The notes below the pieces were generated by a model. It saw only the letters and a program-made list of their open reading frames with translations. It was not told the DNA's origin and did not search any database. A stretch of 9,517 bases of DNA from positions 1-9,517 of the forward strand of contig CAAGIP010000246.1 of the NCBI GenBank assembly GCA_900769955.1, in the 5' to 3' direction. Source of the DNA: Spirochaetia bacterium (GTDB lineage: Bacteria > Spirochaetota > Spirochaetia > Sphaerochaetales > Sphaerochaetaceae). Shown here piece after piece: positions 1 through 7,474 of the stretch. Positions within the stretch are counted from its first letter, which is position 1. Every line of letters starts with the position of its first letter. The position numbers were made by a program, and so were the translations under genes.

Positions 1-450
1 GATAAGCTCCTGTCCATTCCGGGCGTTCTGGAAGGAACAGTGAAGCCTGATTACAACGTGATGATCAGAACCGCAACTGAGGAAGCCCTGAGAAAGATGC
101 TCTTCCCATCGATCCTGGCTCTTGTCATTCCAGTCATCGGCGGTCTGCTCTTCGGTGTTGAGTTCGTCGGCGGTCTGCTTGTGGGCGCAACGGTCGTTGC
201 CATCCCGAGGGCAATCTTCATGGGTAACTCAGGCGGTGCCTTTGACAATGCCAAGAAGTTCATCGAACAGGAGCGCATTCCCGGTCATGGAAAGGGAAGC
301 GCGGCACACAAGGCCTCTGTTACCGGTGATACCGTCGGAGACACCAGAAAGGATGTCGTCGGTGTCGCACTGGATATCTTCATCAAGAGCATGTCCACGG
401 TTGCCAACACCCTCGGCGGCGTGATAAGGATGTTCACCATAATCAAGTGA
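1..450 (+). CDS. hppA: Membrane-bound ion-translocating pyrophosphatase, C-terminal part (5' end outside window)
   Basis: The reading frame is open from base 1 and ends in TGA at 448-450, giving 149 residues of the C-terminus. The family hydrolyses pyrophosphate and uses the energy to pump H+ or Na+ across the membrane. Visible family motifs, in order, are a PGVLEG..KPDY loop, two hydrophobic segments around ALVIPVIGGLLFG and GGLLVGATVVAI, the substrate/Mg-binding FMGNSGGAFDNAKKFIE block, GKGSAAHKASVTGDTVGD, then KD and a last hydrophobic helix. The residues that decide Na+ or H+ specificity and K+ dependence lie upstream and cannot be read here. One oddity is that the usual GDP(F/Y)KDT(S/A)GP..N sequence reads GDTRKDVVGVALD, so the general Asp/Lys frame is kept but the T-S-G-P and Asn positions are not. 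The GTG at codon 14 of the visible frame is an internal codon, not a start. The family call is firm; the symbol is by homology. Confidence 0.92.
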   Translation, partial: DKLLSIPGVLEGTVKPDYNVMIRTATEEALRKMLFPSILALVIPVIGGLLFGVEFVGGLLVGATVVAIPRAIFMGNSGGAFDNAKKFIEQERIPGHGKGSAAHKASVTGDTVGDTRKDVVGVALDIFIKSMSTVANTLGGVIRMFTIIK

Positions 451-458
451 TGATACTG

Positions 459-478
459 GCCCTTCCTTCGGGAAGGGC
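459..478. terminator. Hairpin between convergent hppA and GDPD genes
   Basis: GCCCTTCC and GGAAGGGC form a perfect 8-bp stem around a TTCG loop, a C(UUCG)G extra-stable tetraloop when read on the plus strand. It fills the 28-bp gap between the hppA stop (450) and the stop codon of the minus-strand gene (481-479). The position suggests it terminates transcription from one or both sides. Neither side is followed by a clean run of T: the plus strand continues TCATTCAGTTTCT and the minus strand CAGTATCATC. It may therefore be an inefficient terminator or mainly an mRNA 3'-end stabiliser. Confidence 0.65.
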
Positions 479-1450
479 TCATTCAGTTTCTGAGGCCAGC
501 TTTACATAGTCGGTGATGATGGCGTCGGCCCCGACGCTTTTCAGGTACCTGATATCCTCCTCATCATTCACTGTCCAGTACTGGATCGCCATGCCATGCT
601 CATGGGCGTAGTTTATGACCCTGGCAGTTGCAAGATTGACTCCGTAGCGGAAGTAGGGCTTCCCGTAGAATACCTGAAGCACCGTGCATGGCGATGCATA
701 ATCCTTAAGACCCAGAAGTGCCGAGATGCAGAAGGAAAGCGCATCCTTTATTCCCGCACTGGTTATGATGTCGGGATAGGTTTTCCTGCAGTACTCGGTG
801 ATGTCGCCATTGAAGGTGCCGAAGACAGTGCGCCCGATAAGGTTTCTCTCCCTGAGCTCTGCATACAGTATGTCGAGGGCCTTTTTGCCCAGTGCCCCAT
901 CGTTTTTAATCTCGATGATGTAGCGGAAATCACCTTCTGATTCTGCTATGTCCAGCACTTCGGACAGGGTCAGCAGCCTCAGATTATCAGGAACCTCATC
1001 CCCATGCAGGTCCGCATAGGGCATGTTCCCCTCAGCGTCAGTAAAGCCTGCACCCGCATTCAGGATTTTCAGCTCAGAAAGCGTCAGCTCCTCAGGACGC
1101 ACTCCTTCCCGGCCGAAGACATACCTGCTGTCGGTCATCCTGTCCAGCGTGTCATCGTGGAGCAGGATGAGCTGACCATCCTTCGAGATGTGAAGATCGA
1201 GCTCGAGAATGTCCGGCGGAGTGGGACTTTCAATGCATGACATGAGAGCCATAATAGTCTCCTCCGGGGCTTCTCCTCCGCCCATCCGGTGGGCGGCTAT
1301 GAGAGTGTCACCGGTGATGAAGGGGTTATCGCTCTCATATGTCCTCACCGCAGCCGGGGATGATTTCCAGCGGGCATGAAAATACAGCGCTCCATAGAGG
1401 ACCGCTGTTACAAGCAGAAGTATAAGAATGGATTTAAAGAGTTTCTTCAC
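479..1450 (-). CDS. Membrane-anchored glycerophosphodiester phosphodiesterase family protein
   Basis: This is a 323-residue protein. An N-terminal hydrophobic segment (about residues 6-24, after MKKLFK) looks like an uncleaved signal anchor or signal peptide without a lipobox, which would place the catalytic domain outside the membrane. A GDPD TIM-barrel domain follows from about residue 49. It has AHR at 53-55, APEE at 61-64, the metal-binding ELDLH (E83, D85, H87), LLHDD with catalytic H98, IEIK (E180, K182), YWTVN with W292, and the closing GADAIITDYV. Such enzymes hydrolyse glycerophosphodiesters from deacylated phospholipids to glycerol-3-phosphate and an alcohol. The exact substrate is not predictable. 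The start is GTG at 1450-1448, inside the end of the upstream peptidase gene (17-nt overlap). No good Shine-Dalgarno sequence precedes it, so translation probably depends on ribosomes finishing the peptidase gene. It is likely the last gene of the transcript. Confidence 0.88.
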   Translation of the reverse strand: MKKLFKSILILLLVTAVLYGALYFHARWKSSPAAVRTYESDNPFITGDTLIAAHRMGGGEAPEETIMALMSCIESPTPPDILELDLHISKDGQLILLHDDTLDRMTDSRYVFGREGVRPEELTLSELKILNAGAGFTDAEGNMPYADLHGDEVPDNLRLLTLSEVLDIAESEGDFRYIIEIKNDGALGKKALDILYAELRERNLIGRTVFGTFNGDITEYCRKTYPDIITSAGIKDALSFCISALLGLKDYASPCTVLQVFYGKPYFRYGVNLATARVINYAHEHGMAIQYWTVNDEEDIRYLKSVGADAIITDYVKLASETE

Positions 1451-2495
1451 TTAAAACTGTCTTCATTGCCTTTGCCATTGTGTCGAACTGCTTCTTGTCC
1501 AGGTATTCGCTCTTTCCATGGGCGTTGTAATACCCGGATGTCAGCACTAGCGCCCTGATTCCGATGGCATTAAGGTTATTGGCATCGCTGCCGCCGGTAG
1601 TTGATTTCACACTCACGTCGGCACCTGCCTTTTTCAGGGCAGAACTTACTCTCATGATATACGGGTCATCACTTTCATGGGAGTAGTGGGTGTAGAGACG
1701 CTCATGGGTGAACGTGACTTCAGCCCCATGGTATGCGGCTCTTTCCTCAGCCATTTCCATTATGGACTTTATGATTCTTTCCCTGTTCTCATCAATGAGG
1801 CTTCTGACCTCAAGGATGGCCTCTGCCCTGTCAGGGACCACGTTGGTGCTGCCCTCCGAGATGAAGGATCCCACACTGCATGTGGAATATTCATCGGGAC
1901 GTCCCTGGGGGATGTTCATAACTATGTCTGCAAGGCAGGTGAGGGCGCTTATTCCCTTCTCAGGTGCAAAGCCCGCATGGGCTGACTTTCCCCTGACGCT
2001 TATGGTGAGCCTGCTCTTGCCCACTGCCTCCCTTATGATTCCACCGACGTCTCCCTGGGCATCGATTACGTAGACGCATTCGATCCCGAGTCCGTCGGTA
2101 AGGTGGGGATCCATATGGGCAGAGCCCCAGAGGCCGATTTCCTCAGCCGAGAAGAAGAGAAGGGGAGCATCGGCTCCTTCCTCTGCCAGCTCGAGCATGA
2201 TGGCAATTGCGCACTTGTCGTCGGCGCCGAGGGCGGTGGTCCCGTCCGTGAAGAAGCGCTCTTCATCTTCTTTCATGACGGCATTCACTGCGGGGGTAAC
2301 CGTGTCCATGTGGGCAGCAAGGCAGATTCCTGATCCACGCCCCTCCCTGAAGAATAGAAGGTTTCCCGCTTCATCTTCCCTGAAGGAATATCCCAGGGGA
2401 AGAAGCACCGACCTGATGTAGGAGCGCATCTCCTCCTCGTGCCTTGACGGGGAGGGGATGGTGACAAGCTTTCTGAAGTAATCGTATCTGTTCAT
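1434..2495 (-). CDS. M20-family metallopeptidase, peptidase T-like
   Basis: This is a 353-residue soluble protein of the zinc-dependent M20 aminopeptidase/deacylase family, with no signal peptide. Metal-site residues are all visible: AHMDT (H62, D64), GADD (bridging D92), the catalytic pair SAEEIG (E118, E119), VIDAQGD (D145) and NAHGK (H326). The lid/dimerisation domain spans about residues 155-265 and contains KSAHAG. Order and spacing resemble the PepT2-like branch, suggesting a tripeptidase or small-peptide aminopeptidase that recycles amino acids in the cytoplasm, but substrate specificity is not readable. The start is ATG at 2495. The nearest SD-like element (GAGGTGG) lies about 13 nt upstream, unusually far. 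The only in-frame codons back to a TGA are GGT GGT ATT ATT CTC CCT, so there is no better conventional start. The gap to trpA is only 32 nt with no convincing terminator or promoter, so it is probably cotranscribed with the trp genes. Confidence 0.87.
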   Translation of the reverse strand: MNRYDYFRKLVTIPSPSRHEEEMRSYIRSVLLPLGYSFREDEAGNLLFFREGRGSGICLAAHMDTVTPAVNAVMKEDEERFFTDGTTALGADDKCAIAIMLELAEEGADAPLLFFSAEEIGLWGSAHMDPHLTDGLGIECVYVIDAQGDVGGIIREAVGKSRLTISVRGKSAHAGFAPEKGISALTCLADIVMNIPQGRPDEYSTCSVGSFISEGSTNVVPDRAEAILEVRSLIDENRERIIKSIMEMAEERAAYHGAEVTFTHERLYTHYSHESDDPYIMRVSSALKKAGADVSVKSTTGGSDANNLNAIGIRALVLTSGYYNAHGKSEYLDKKQFDTMAKAMKTVLSEETL

Positions 2496-2527
2496 AGGGA
2501 GAATAATACCACCTCATGGAGGGAAAA

Positions 2528-3304
2528 TCAGATATTTCTGATGGCATCCTTCATGGATTTTACGTACCGGCCTATGTGCTCAGGGGCAGATTGTCCATAT
2601 TTCTCCAAAAGCTTTATGATGGCGGAGCCCACGATGGCACCGTCTGAGATCGAAGCCATCTTCTCGGCCTGGTCGGGACGGGAGATGCCGAAGCCGATGG
2701 CGCAGGGCACGTCGGTGTTCTCCCTGATGACGCTTACGATCGAGGCAAGATCGGTCTTTATCTCGCTTCTCATACCTGTTACTCCCAGACTTGATACGAC
2801 GTAGATGAAGCCTTCCGCTTCCTTCGCTATCATCGCAATGCGGTTCTGGGAGGTGGGGGCGATGAGGGAGATCAGGTCGACACCGTACTTCCTGCACAGG
2901 GGCAGGAACTCATCCTTTTCCTCAAAGGGGAGATCGGGAAGGATGAGTCCGTCGATCCCGATTTCCCGGCAGGAGGAGATGAACTTATCGGCACCGTAGG
3001 AGAAGACCACGTTTGCATATGTCATGAAAACAAACGGGACCTTCACGTCCTTTCTGAGTTCCCTGACGAAGCTGAAGATTAGATCTGTCGTTATTCCTCC
3101 CCTCAGCGCCCTGAGGTTCGCACCCTGGATGACAGGGCCCTCTGCCGTCGGGTCGGAGAAGGGAATACCCAGTTCGATCAGGTCGGCACCGTTTGCCACT
3201 GCCGCCCTTACGGCCTTTCCGGTAGTTTCAAGATCGGGATCCCCGCACGTGATGAAGGGGATGAACGCCTTTCCGTTTTCAAATGCGGCTCTTATATTAC
3301 TCAT
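2528..3304 (-). CDS. trpA: Tryptophan synthase alpha subunit
   Basis: This 258-residue TIM barrel cleaves indole-3-glycerol phosphate to indole and glyceraldehyde-3-phosphate and channels the indole to TrpB. Visible motifs are FITCGDPD near the N-terminus, ELGIPFSDPTAEGPVIQ with catalytic E44, the loop IAPTSQNR, the phosphate-binding SSLGVTGMRSE, GFGIS and GAIVGSAII. E44 corresponds to E. coli E49. The second catalytic acid, Asp60 in E. coli, aligns with E55 here; a Glu at this place is a variant I associate with several Firmicutes enzymes. The start is ATG at 3304, preceded by GAGGAGAGG. It overlaps the last 8 nt of trpB (ATGAGTAA), which couples synthesis of the two subunits. A longer open frame to 3352 lies wholly inside trpB and does not resemble TrpA. 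Confidence 0.97.
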   Translation of the reverse strand: MSNIRAAFENGKAFIPFITCGDPDLETTGKAVRAAVANGADLIELGIPFSDPTAEGPVIQGANLRALRGGITTDLIFSFVRELRKDVKVPFVFMTYANVVFSYGADKFISSCREIGIDGLILPDLPFEEKDEFLPLCRKYGVDLISLIAPTSQNRIAMIAKEAEGFIYVVSSLGVTGMRSEIKTDLASIVSVIRENTDVPCAIGFGISRPDQAEKMASISDGAIVGSAIIKLLEKYGQSAPEHIGRYVKSMKDAIRNI

Positions 3305-4487
3305 GGATATCCTCTCCTCTGTAGCGGGCAATTGCGGCACAGTCCTTGTCACCCCTTCCCGATATGGTGATAACGATGATCTTATCCTTATCCATAGTGG
3401 GGGCGAGCTTCATTGCATGGGCAACGGCATGGGCCGATTCTATTGCCGGAATTATTCCCTCGGTTTTCGCAAGGTACTCGAAGGCATTCACGGCTTCCTC
3501 ATCGGTCACGGGTACGTATTCGGCCCTGCCGATGTCGTGAAGGTATGCATGCTCAGGTCCCACTCCCGGGTAGTCAAGGCCAGCGGAAATGGAGTAGACC
3601 GGTGCGATCTGACCGTATTTGTCCTGACAGAAGTAGGACTTCATACCGTGGAATATGCCTACCCTGCCGGTGGCGATTGTGGCTGCCGTCTCAAAGGTGT
3701 CGATGCCCCTTCCTGCGGCCTCGCATCCGATGAGGCGTACTTCCCTGTTCTCTATGAAGTTGTAGAAACTGCCTATGGCATTGGAGCCTCCGCCCACACA
3801 GGCGATGACTGCATCCGGAAGTCTTCCTTCCTTTTCCAGGATCTGTTCCTTTATCTCCTTCGAGATGACAGCCTGGAAGTCACGCACGATGGTGGGGAAG
3901 GGGTGGGGGCCCATTACCGAGCCCAGACAGTAGTGGGTGTCCGCAATGCGGCTGGTCCACTCCCTCATTGCTTCCGAGACCGCATCCTTGAGCGTGGCGG
4001 TTCCCGTCTTTACGGGAATGACCTCAGCACCCAGAAGTCTCATGCGGTAAACGTTCAAAGCCTGCCTGACCGTATCCTCCTCGCCCATGTACACCACGCA
4101 CTCCATGCCCATGAGGGCCGCTGCGGTGGCGGTGGCAACTCCGTGCTGGCCCGCACCGGTCTCGGCGATGAGTCTGGTCTTGCCCATCTTCTTCGCAAGC
4201 AGTGCCTGTCCGAGCACGTTGTTGATCTTGTGTGCACCTGTGTGGTTCAGATCCTCCCTCTTGAGGTAGATCTTCGCACCCCCTAAGTCAGCACTCATCT
4301 TGGCTGCATGATAGAGCCTTGAGGGGCGGCCCGCATATTCATTCAGGAGCTCAGTAAGTTCCCTGTTGAATTCCGGATCATTTTTATAGTGGTTATACGC
4401 TTTCTCAAGTTCGATTACCGCATTCATCAGCGTCTCAGGTATGTACTGTCCGCCGTGAATGCCGAAGCGTCCTGCTGGATTCGTCAT
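3297..4487 (-). CDS. trpB: Tryptophan synthase beta subunit
   Basis: This 396-residue PLP enzyme condenses indole with L-serine to give tryptophan in the alpha2-beta2 complex. It is of TrpB1 type: it starts GRFGIHGGQYIPETL, has the PLP lysine in NHTGAHKINN (K87), AETGAGQHG with E109, the phosphate cup GGGSNA (232-237), the monovalent-cation region around AGLDYPGVGPEH, and SGRGDKD (S377) at the pyridine nitrogen. The length is typical. The start is ATG at 4487, one base after the trpF stop, with GAGGAAG about 6 nt upstream. An open frame extends to 4538, but the extra 17 codons lie within trpF and have no TrpB character. Everything needed for catalysis and for contact with TrpA appears intact. 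Confidence 0.98.
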   Translation of the reverse strand: MTNPAGRFGIHGGQYIPETLMNAVIELEKAYNHYKNDPEFNRELTELLNEYAGRPSRLYHAAKMSADLGGAKIYLKREDLNHTGAHKINNVLGQALLAKKMGKTRLIAETGAGQHGVATATAAALMGMECVVYMGEEDTVRQALNVYRMRLLGAEVIPVKTGTATLKDAVSEAMREWTSRIADTHYCLGSVMGPHPFPTIVRDFQAVISKEIKEQILEKEGRLPDAVIACVGGGSNAIGSFYNFIENREVRLIGCEAAGRGIDTFETAATIATGRVGIFHGMKSYFCQDKYGQIAPVYSISAGLDYPGVGPEHAYLHDIGRAEYVPVTDEEAVNAFEYLAKTEGIIPAIESAHAVAHAMKLAPTMDKDKIIVITISGRGDKDCAAIARYRGEDIHE

Positions 4488-4488
4488 A

Positions 4489-5091
4489 TTATTCTTCCTC
4501 TCTGACACTGGCGGCAAAGGCCGCCATTTTCCTTTCATCCTTGACCCTGTCCGTCTCTATTCCGGAGCTCACATCGACCGCAAAGGGGTGGAGCTGCCTT
4601 ATAGCCAGGGCCACATTTTCCGCATCAAGTCCGCCTGCCAGGAAATATGGTCTTCCCACATCCTTCACCACGCTCCAGTCGAAGGCCCTTCCCGTGCCTG
4701 AGCCCGAGTCGAGGAGGATGAAGTCCGCAGGGCTCCTGCGGGCCTTTTCCAGATCCTCCCCGCTCCTGATTCGGAAGGCCTGTATGATAGGCTTGTCCGT
4801 CAGTCTTCTCAGGGCGGCTATGTAAGAGTCGTCCTCACTGCCGTGCAGCTGGGCGATGTCGGCGACACCGCTTTTCAGATACCCGGCAACGACCTCAGGC
4901 TTTTCGTTCACGAATACACCCACCGCCTTTATCCCGGGGCTGAGCATGGCTTTCAGCTCAGCCGCTTTTTCCCGTGTCACGAAGCGGCTGCTGGAAGGGG
5001 CGAAGACGAAGCCGACGTAATCGGGCCTTATGGCATTTGCCGCCTGAATGTCGGCAGGAAAACGCAACCCGCAGAACTTGATTCCGGTCAT
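4489..5091 (-). CDS. trpF: Phosphoribosylanthranilate isomerase
   Basis: This 200-residue TIM barrel performs the Amadori rearrangement of N-(5'-phosphoribosyl)anthranilate to CdRP, the third step of the branch. Key features are IKFCGLR with the catalytic cysteine C7, GFVFAPSSSR, VGVFVNE, IAQLHGSE, LLDSGSGTG with the general acid D128, FLAGGLDAENV and the phosphate-binding VDVSSGIE. The length is normal for a stand-alone TrpF. The start ATG (5091) overlaps the trpC stop as ATGA, with a purine-rich AAGGGGGAAGC before it; the stop is followed one base later by the trpB start. TrpF is separate from TrpC here, unlike the fused enzyme of enteric bacteria. Confidence 0.96.
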   Translation of the reverse strand: MTGIKFCGLRFPADIQAANAIRPDYVGFVFAPSSSRFVTREKAAELKAMLSPGIKAVGVFVNEKPEVVAGYLKSGVADIAQLHGSEDDSYIAALRRLTDKPIIQAFRIRSGEDLEKARRSPADFILLDSGSGTGRAFDWSVVKDVGRPYFLAGGLDAENVALAIRQLHPFAVDVSSGIETDRVKDERKMAAFAASVREEE

Positions 5092-5870
5092 GCTTCCCCC
5101 TTGAGCTCCTTAAGCTTTGCACTCCTGTCAGGGGCCCTCATGAGGGTCTCCCCGATAAGGACGGCATCGGCTCCGATGTCCCTGAGGAGCTTCACGTCCT
5201 CAGCGCTCCTCACTCCGCTTTCCGACACGAACAGGACGTCATCCGGAATAAGGTCACGGAGTCTTCTGCTGTTATCGGTGTTGACCGTGAAGTCCTTCAG
5301 GTTACGGTTGTTTACCCCGATTACCCGGGCACCTGATCTAAGTGCCATCCTGACTTCATCCTCATCGTGGGCCTCAACCAGGGAGGAAAGGCCCAGTTCA
5401 TCGGCTGCTTTGATGTATGCCCTGATCTCGGCTTCACTCAGAATCGAACAGATCAGGAGGACTGCCGAGGCACCAAGCACCTTAGCTTCATATATCATGT
5501 ACTCATCCACCGTGAAGTCCTTGCGGAGGCAGGGGATGGAGACGGTGGCGGCGATTTCCTTCAGGTACTCATCACTTCCGAGGAACCATTTGGGCTCGGT
5601 CAGAACAGAAATGCACTCGGCACCGGCCGACTCATAGTCCTTCGCGATTTCCAGGTATGGGAAGTCGGGGGCGATGAGGCCCTTTGAGGGGGATGCCTTC
5701 TTGCACTCGCAGATAAAGGCAATGTCATCCTTCCTCAGGGCCTTTTCAAAGGCAAAGGTGCCTTTGGGAAGGGAAAGAGCCTCTCTCCTGAGAGCCTCGG
5801 GAGAGAGTGTTTGCTTTGCCCTTGCCGTGCGCTCCCGTGCGTGCTCTGCAAGACGGTCGAGAATCGTCAT
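5088..5870 (-). CDS. trpC: Indole-3-glycerol phosphate synthase
   Basis: This 260-residue TIM barrel closes the indole ring: CdRP is converted to indole-3-glycerol phosphate with loss of CO2 and water. Catalytic residues are visible in the expected order: CECKKASPSKG (E55, K57), SVLTEPKWFLGS, LRKDF (K117), LVEAHDE (E166), GVNNRNL (N187), SESG (E217) and the phosphate-binding ADAVLIGETLM. The N-terminal helical extension with ARERT is complete. The start ATG at 5870 overlaps the trpD stop (ATGA) with only a weak GAGG-type SD, so translation is probably coupled to trpD. The stop overlaps the trpF start in the same way. Confidence 0.97.
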   Translation of the reverse strand: MTILDRLAEHARERTARAKQTLSPEALRREALSLPKGTFAFEKALRKDDIAFICECKKASPSKGLIAPDFPYLEIAKDYESAGAECISVLTEPKWFLGSDEYLKEIAATVSIPCLRKDFTVDEYMIYEAKVLGASAVLLICSILSEAEIRAYIKAADELGLSSLVEAHDEDEVRMALRSGARVIGVNNRNLKDFTVNTDNSRRLRDLIPDDVLFVSESGVRSAEDVKLLRDIGADAVLIGETLMRAPDRSAKLKELKGEA

Positions 5871-6898
5871 GCCTCTGCCTCAGGGCGGTTGCTGACGCTG
5901 ATGAACTTATTCAGGGTTTCAAGGGCGGCACCGGAGTCTATTATCCTGGCAGCAAGGTCAATGCCATCCCTGAGAGAGGCTGCCTTTCCTCCGATGTAGA
6001 GGGATGCACCCGCATTCATGAGGACTGCGTTTCTCTTCGGTCCCTTCTCGCCTTTTAATATCGCAAGCGTGATGGCGGCATTTTCCGCAGGGGTGCCGCC
6101 CTTAAGGTCATCCCTGGTACAGCGCTCAAGGCCGAAATCCTCCGGCTTGATCACATAGGATCTGATCCAGCCGTCCCTGATCTCGCAGACTGTGGTCGGT
6201 GCGCTCATTGAGATTTCATCAAGCCTGTCCTGTCCGTAGACGACCATGCCCCGCTTAACGCCGAGGGTGGTCAGTACCTGGGCAAGGGGAATGACGAGGT
6301 ACTCGTCATAGACACCGAGCAGCTGCATGGTGGGAGCACCCGGGTTTGTGAGGGGACCGAGAATGTTGAAGACGGTCCTGAATCCGAGCTCCCTGCGGAT
6401 TGCACCCACGTACTTCATTGAGGTGTGGTACTTCTGGGCAAAGAAGAAGCACATGCCGACCTCATTGAGCAGCTCAATACATCTGGCCGGGCTCTGATTG
6501 ATGTTGACTCCGAGGGCTTCAAGGCAGTCTGCGGTTCCGCACTTGGAGGATGCGGCCCTGTTGCCGTGCTTTGCGACCTTCATTCCGCCTGCTGCTGCCA
6601 CAAGGGCTGAAGTGGTGGATATGTTGAAGCTCTGGGCGTTGTCCCCGCCCGTTCCGACGATTTCGAAGATGTCCATGCCTGCATCGACCTTCACCGCATG
6701 ATCCCTCATGGCCGCGGCACAGCCCGCGATCTCATCGGTGGTCTCCGCCCTGGCGCTCTTTGTAGAGAGGGCCGCAAGGAAAGCGGCATTCTGGGTGGCT
6801 GAAGTCTCTCCGCTCATGATCTCATTCATCACGGCGTAAGCCTCATCGTAGGTGAGGTCCTCCTTGCTGACGATTTTTACGATAGCTTCCTTGATCAT
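5867..6898 (-). CDS. trpD: Anthranilate phosphoribosyltransferase
   Basis: This 343-residue enzyme transfers phosphoribose from PRPP to anthranilate, the second step of the branch. The signature elements are the PRPP/pyrophosphate loop VGTGGD (81-86), FNIST (91-95), KHGNRAASSKCG (110-121), the anthranilate-tunnel region around H158 and RRELGFRTVFNILGPLTNP, and DRLDE with metal-binding D227-E228. The length and N-terminal helical domain are typical. There is no fused glutaminase domain. The start ATG at 6898 is 3 nt after the trpG stop, with AAGGAG placed inside the end of trpG. The stop overlaps the trpC start by 4 nt (ATGA). Confidence 0.97.
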   Translation of the reverse strand: MIKEAIVKIVSKEDLTYDEAYAVMNEIMSGETSATQNAAFLAALSTKSARAETTDEIAGCAAAMRDHAVKVDAGMDIFEIVGTGGDNAQSFNISTTSALVAAAGGMKVAKHGNRAASSKCGTADCLEALGVNINQSPARCIELLNEVGMCFFFAQKYHTSMKYVGAIRRELGFRTVFNILGPLTNPGAPTMQLLGVYDEYLVIPLAQVLTTLGVKRGMVVYGQDRLDEISMSAPTTVCEIRDGWIRSYVIKPEDFGLERCTRDDLKGGTPAENAAITLAILKGEKGPKRNAVLMNAGASLYIGGKAASLRDGIDLAARIIDSGAALETLNKFISVSNRPEAEA

Positions 6899-6901
6899 GG
6901 T

Positions 6902-7474
6902 TCAAATCTCCTTTTTGATGAAATTGGCGAGCATCTGCTTTCCGTCCGGCGTCATTATCGATTCCGGATGGAACTGGACGCCGAAAATGGGATACTCCCT
7001 ATGCTGTACCGCCATTACCTCAGAGTCGGTGGTGAGGGCGGTTATCTTAAGAACTTCGGGTATGGTTGCCGCATCTGCGGCGAGGGAATGGTACCTTGCA
7101 ACGGTTGATGTTTCAGGACATCCCCTGAAAAGCGGGCATGTCAGGTCAAACTTTACCCTGGACTGTTTGCCGTGCATGAGCTCCCTGGCATAGGTGACCG
7201 TGGCGCCGAAGGCCGCACAGATCGCCTGATGGCCGAGGCATACACCGAGAATGGGGATCTCCTTTCCCAGGGCCTTCACGACATCGATCGTGACGCCCGC
7301 ATCCTCCGGCCTTCCCGGACCGGGGGAGAGGATGATGCGGTCAGGGCGGAGGGCCCGGATTTCATCCACGTCCATCTCATCGTTCCTGATCACCCTGATA
7401 TCAGGATCTATCTCTCCCACATACTGGAAGAGGTTGTATGAAAAGCTGTCATAGTTGTCTATCAGAAGAATCAT
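6902..7474 (-). CDS. trpG: Anthranilate synthase component II, glutamine amidotransferase
   Basis: This 190-residue class I glutaminase releases ammonia from glutamine and passes it to TrpE. The triad is visible: the nucleophile C79 in GVCLGHQ, and H169 and E171 in QFHPES. DNYDSFSYNL at the N-terminus, LSPGPGRPEDAG (oxyanion/hinge region) and MHGK are typical of TrpG/PabA. In this location, directly after trpE, TrpG is the natural call; the same protein could in principle also serve PabB if no separate pabA exists. The start ATG (7474) overlaps the trpE stop as ATGA, with a strong AGGAGG 7 nt before it, which favours balanced synthesis of the two subunits. Confidence 0.96.
   Translation of the reverse strand: MILLIDNYDSFSYNLFQYVGEIDPDIRVIRNDEMDVDEIRALRPDRIILSPGPGRPEDAGVTIDVVKALGKEIPILGVCLGHQAICAAFGATVTYARELMHGKQSRVKFDLTCPLFRGCPETSTVARYHSLAADAATIPEVLKITALTTDSEVMAVQHREYPIFGVQFHPESIMTPDGKQMLANFIKKEI

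Noticed and set aside
2496..2527. Terminator between trpA and the M20 peptidase gene
   Set aside because: Only a 4-bp CCTC/GAGG stem is present, with a mixed sequence after it. That is too weak to call a terminator.
3024..4286. Plus-strand open frame of 420 codons opposite trpA/trpB
   Set aside because: It is antisense to two intact, well-conserved genes. The translated product has low-complexity, unrecognisable sequence and is an antisense shadow of GC-rich coding DNA.
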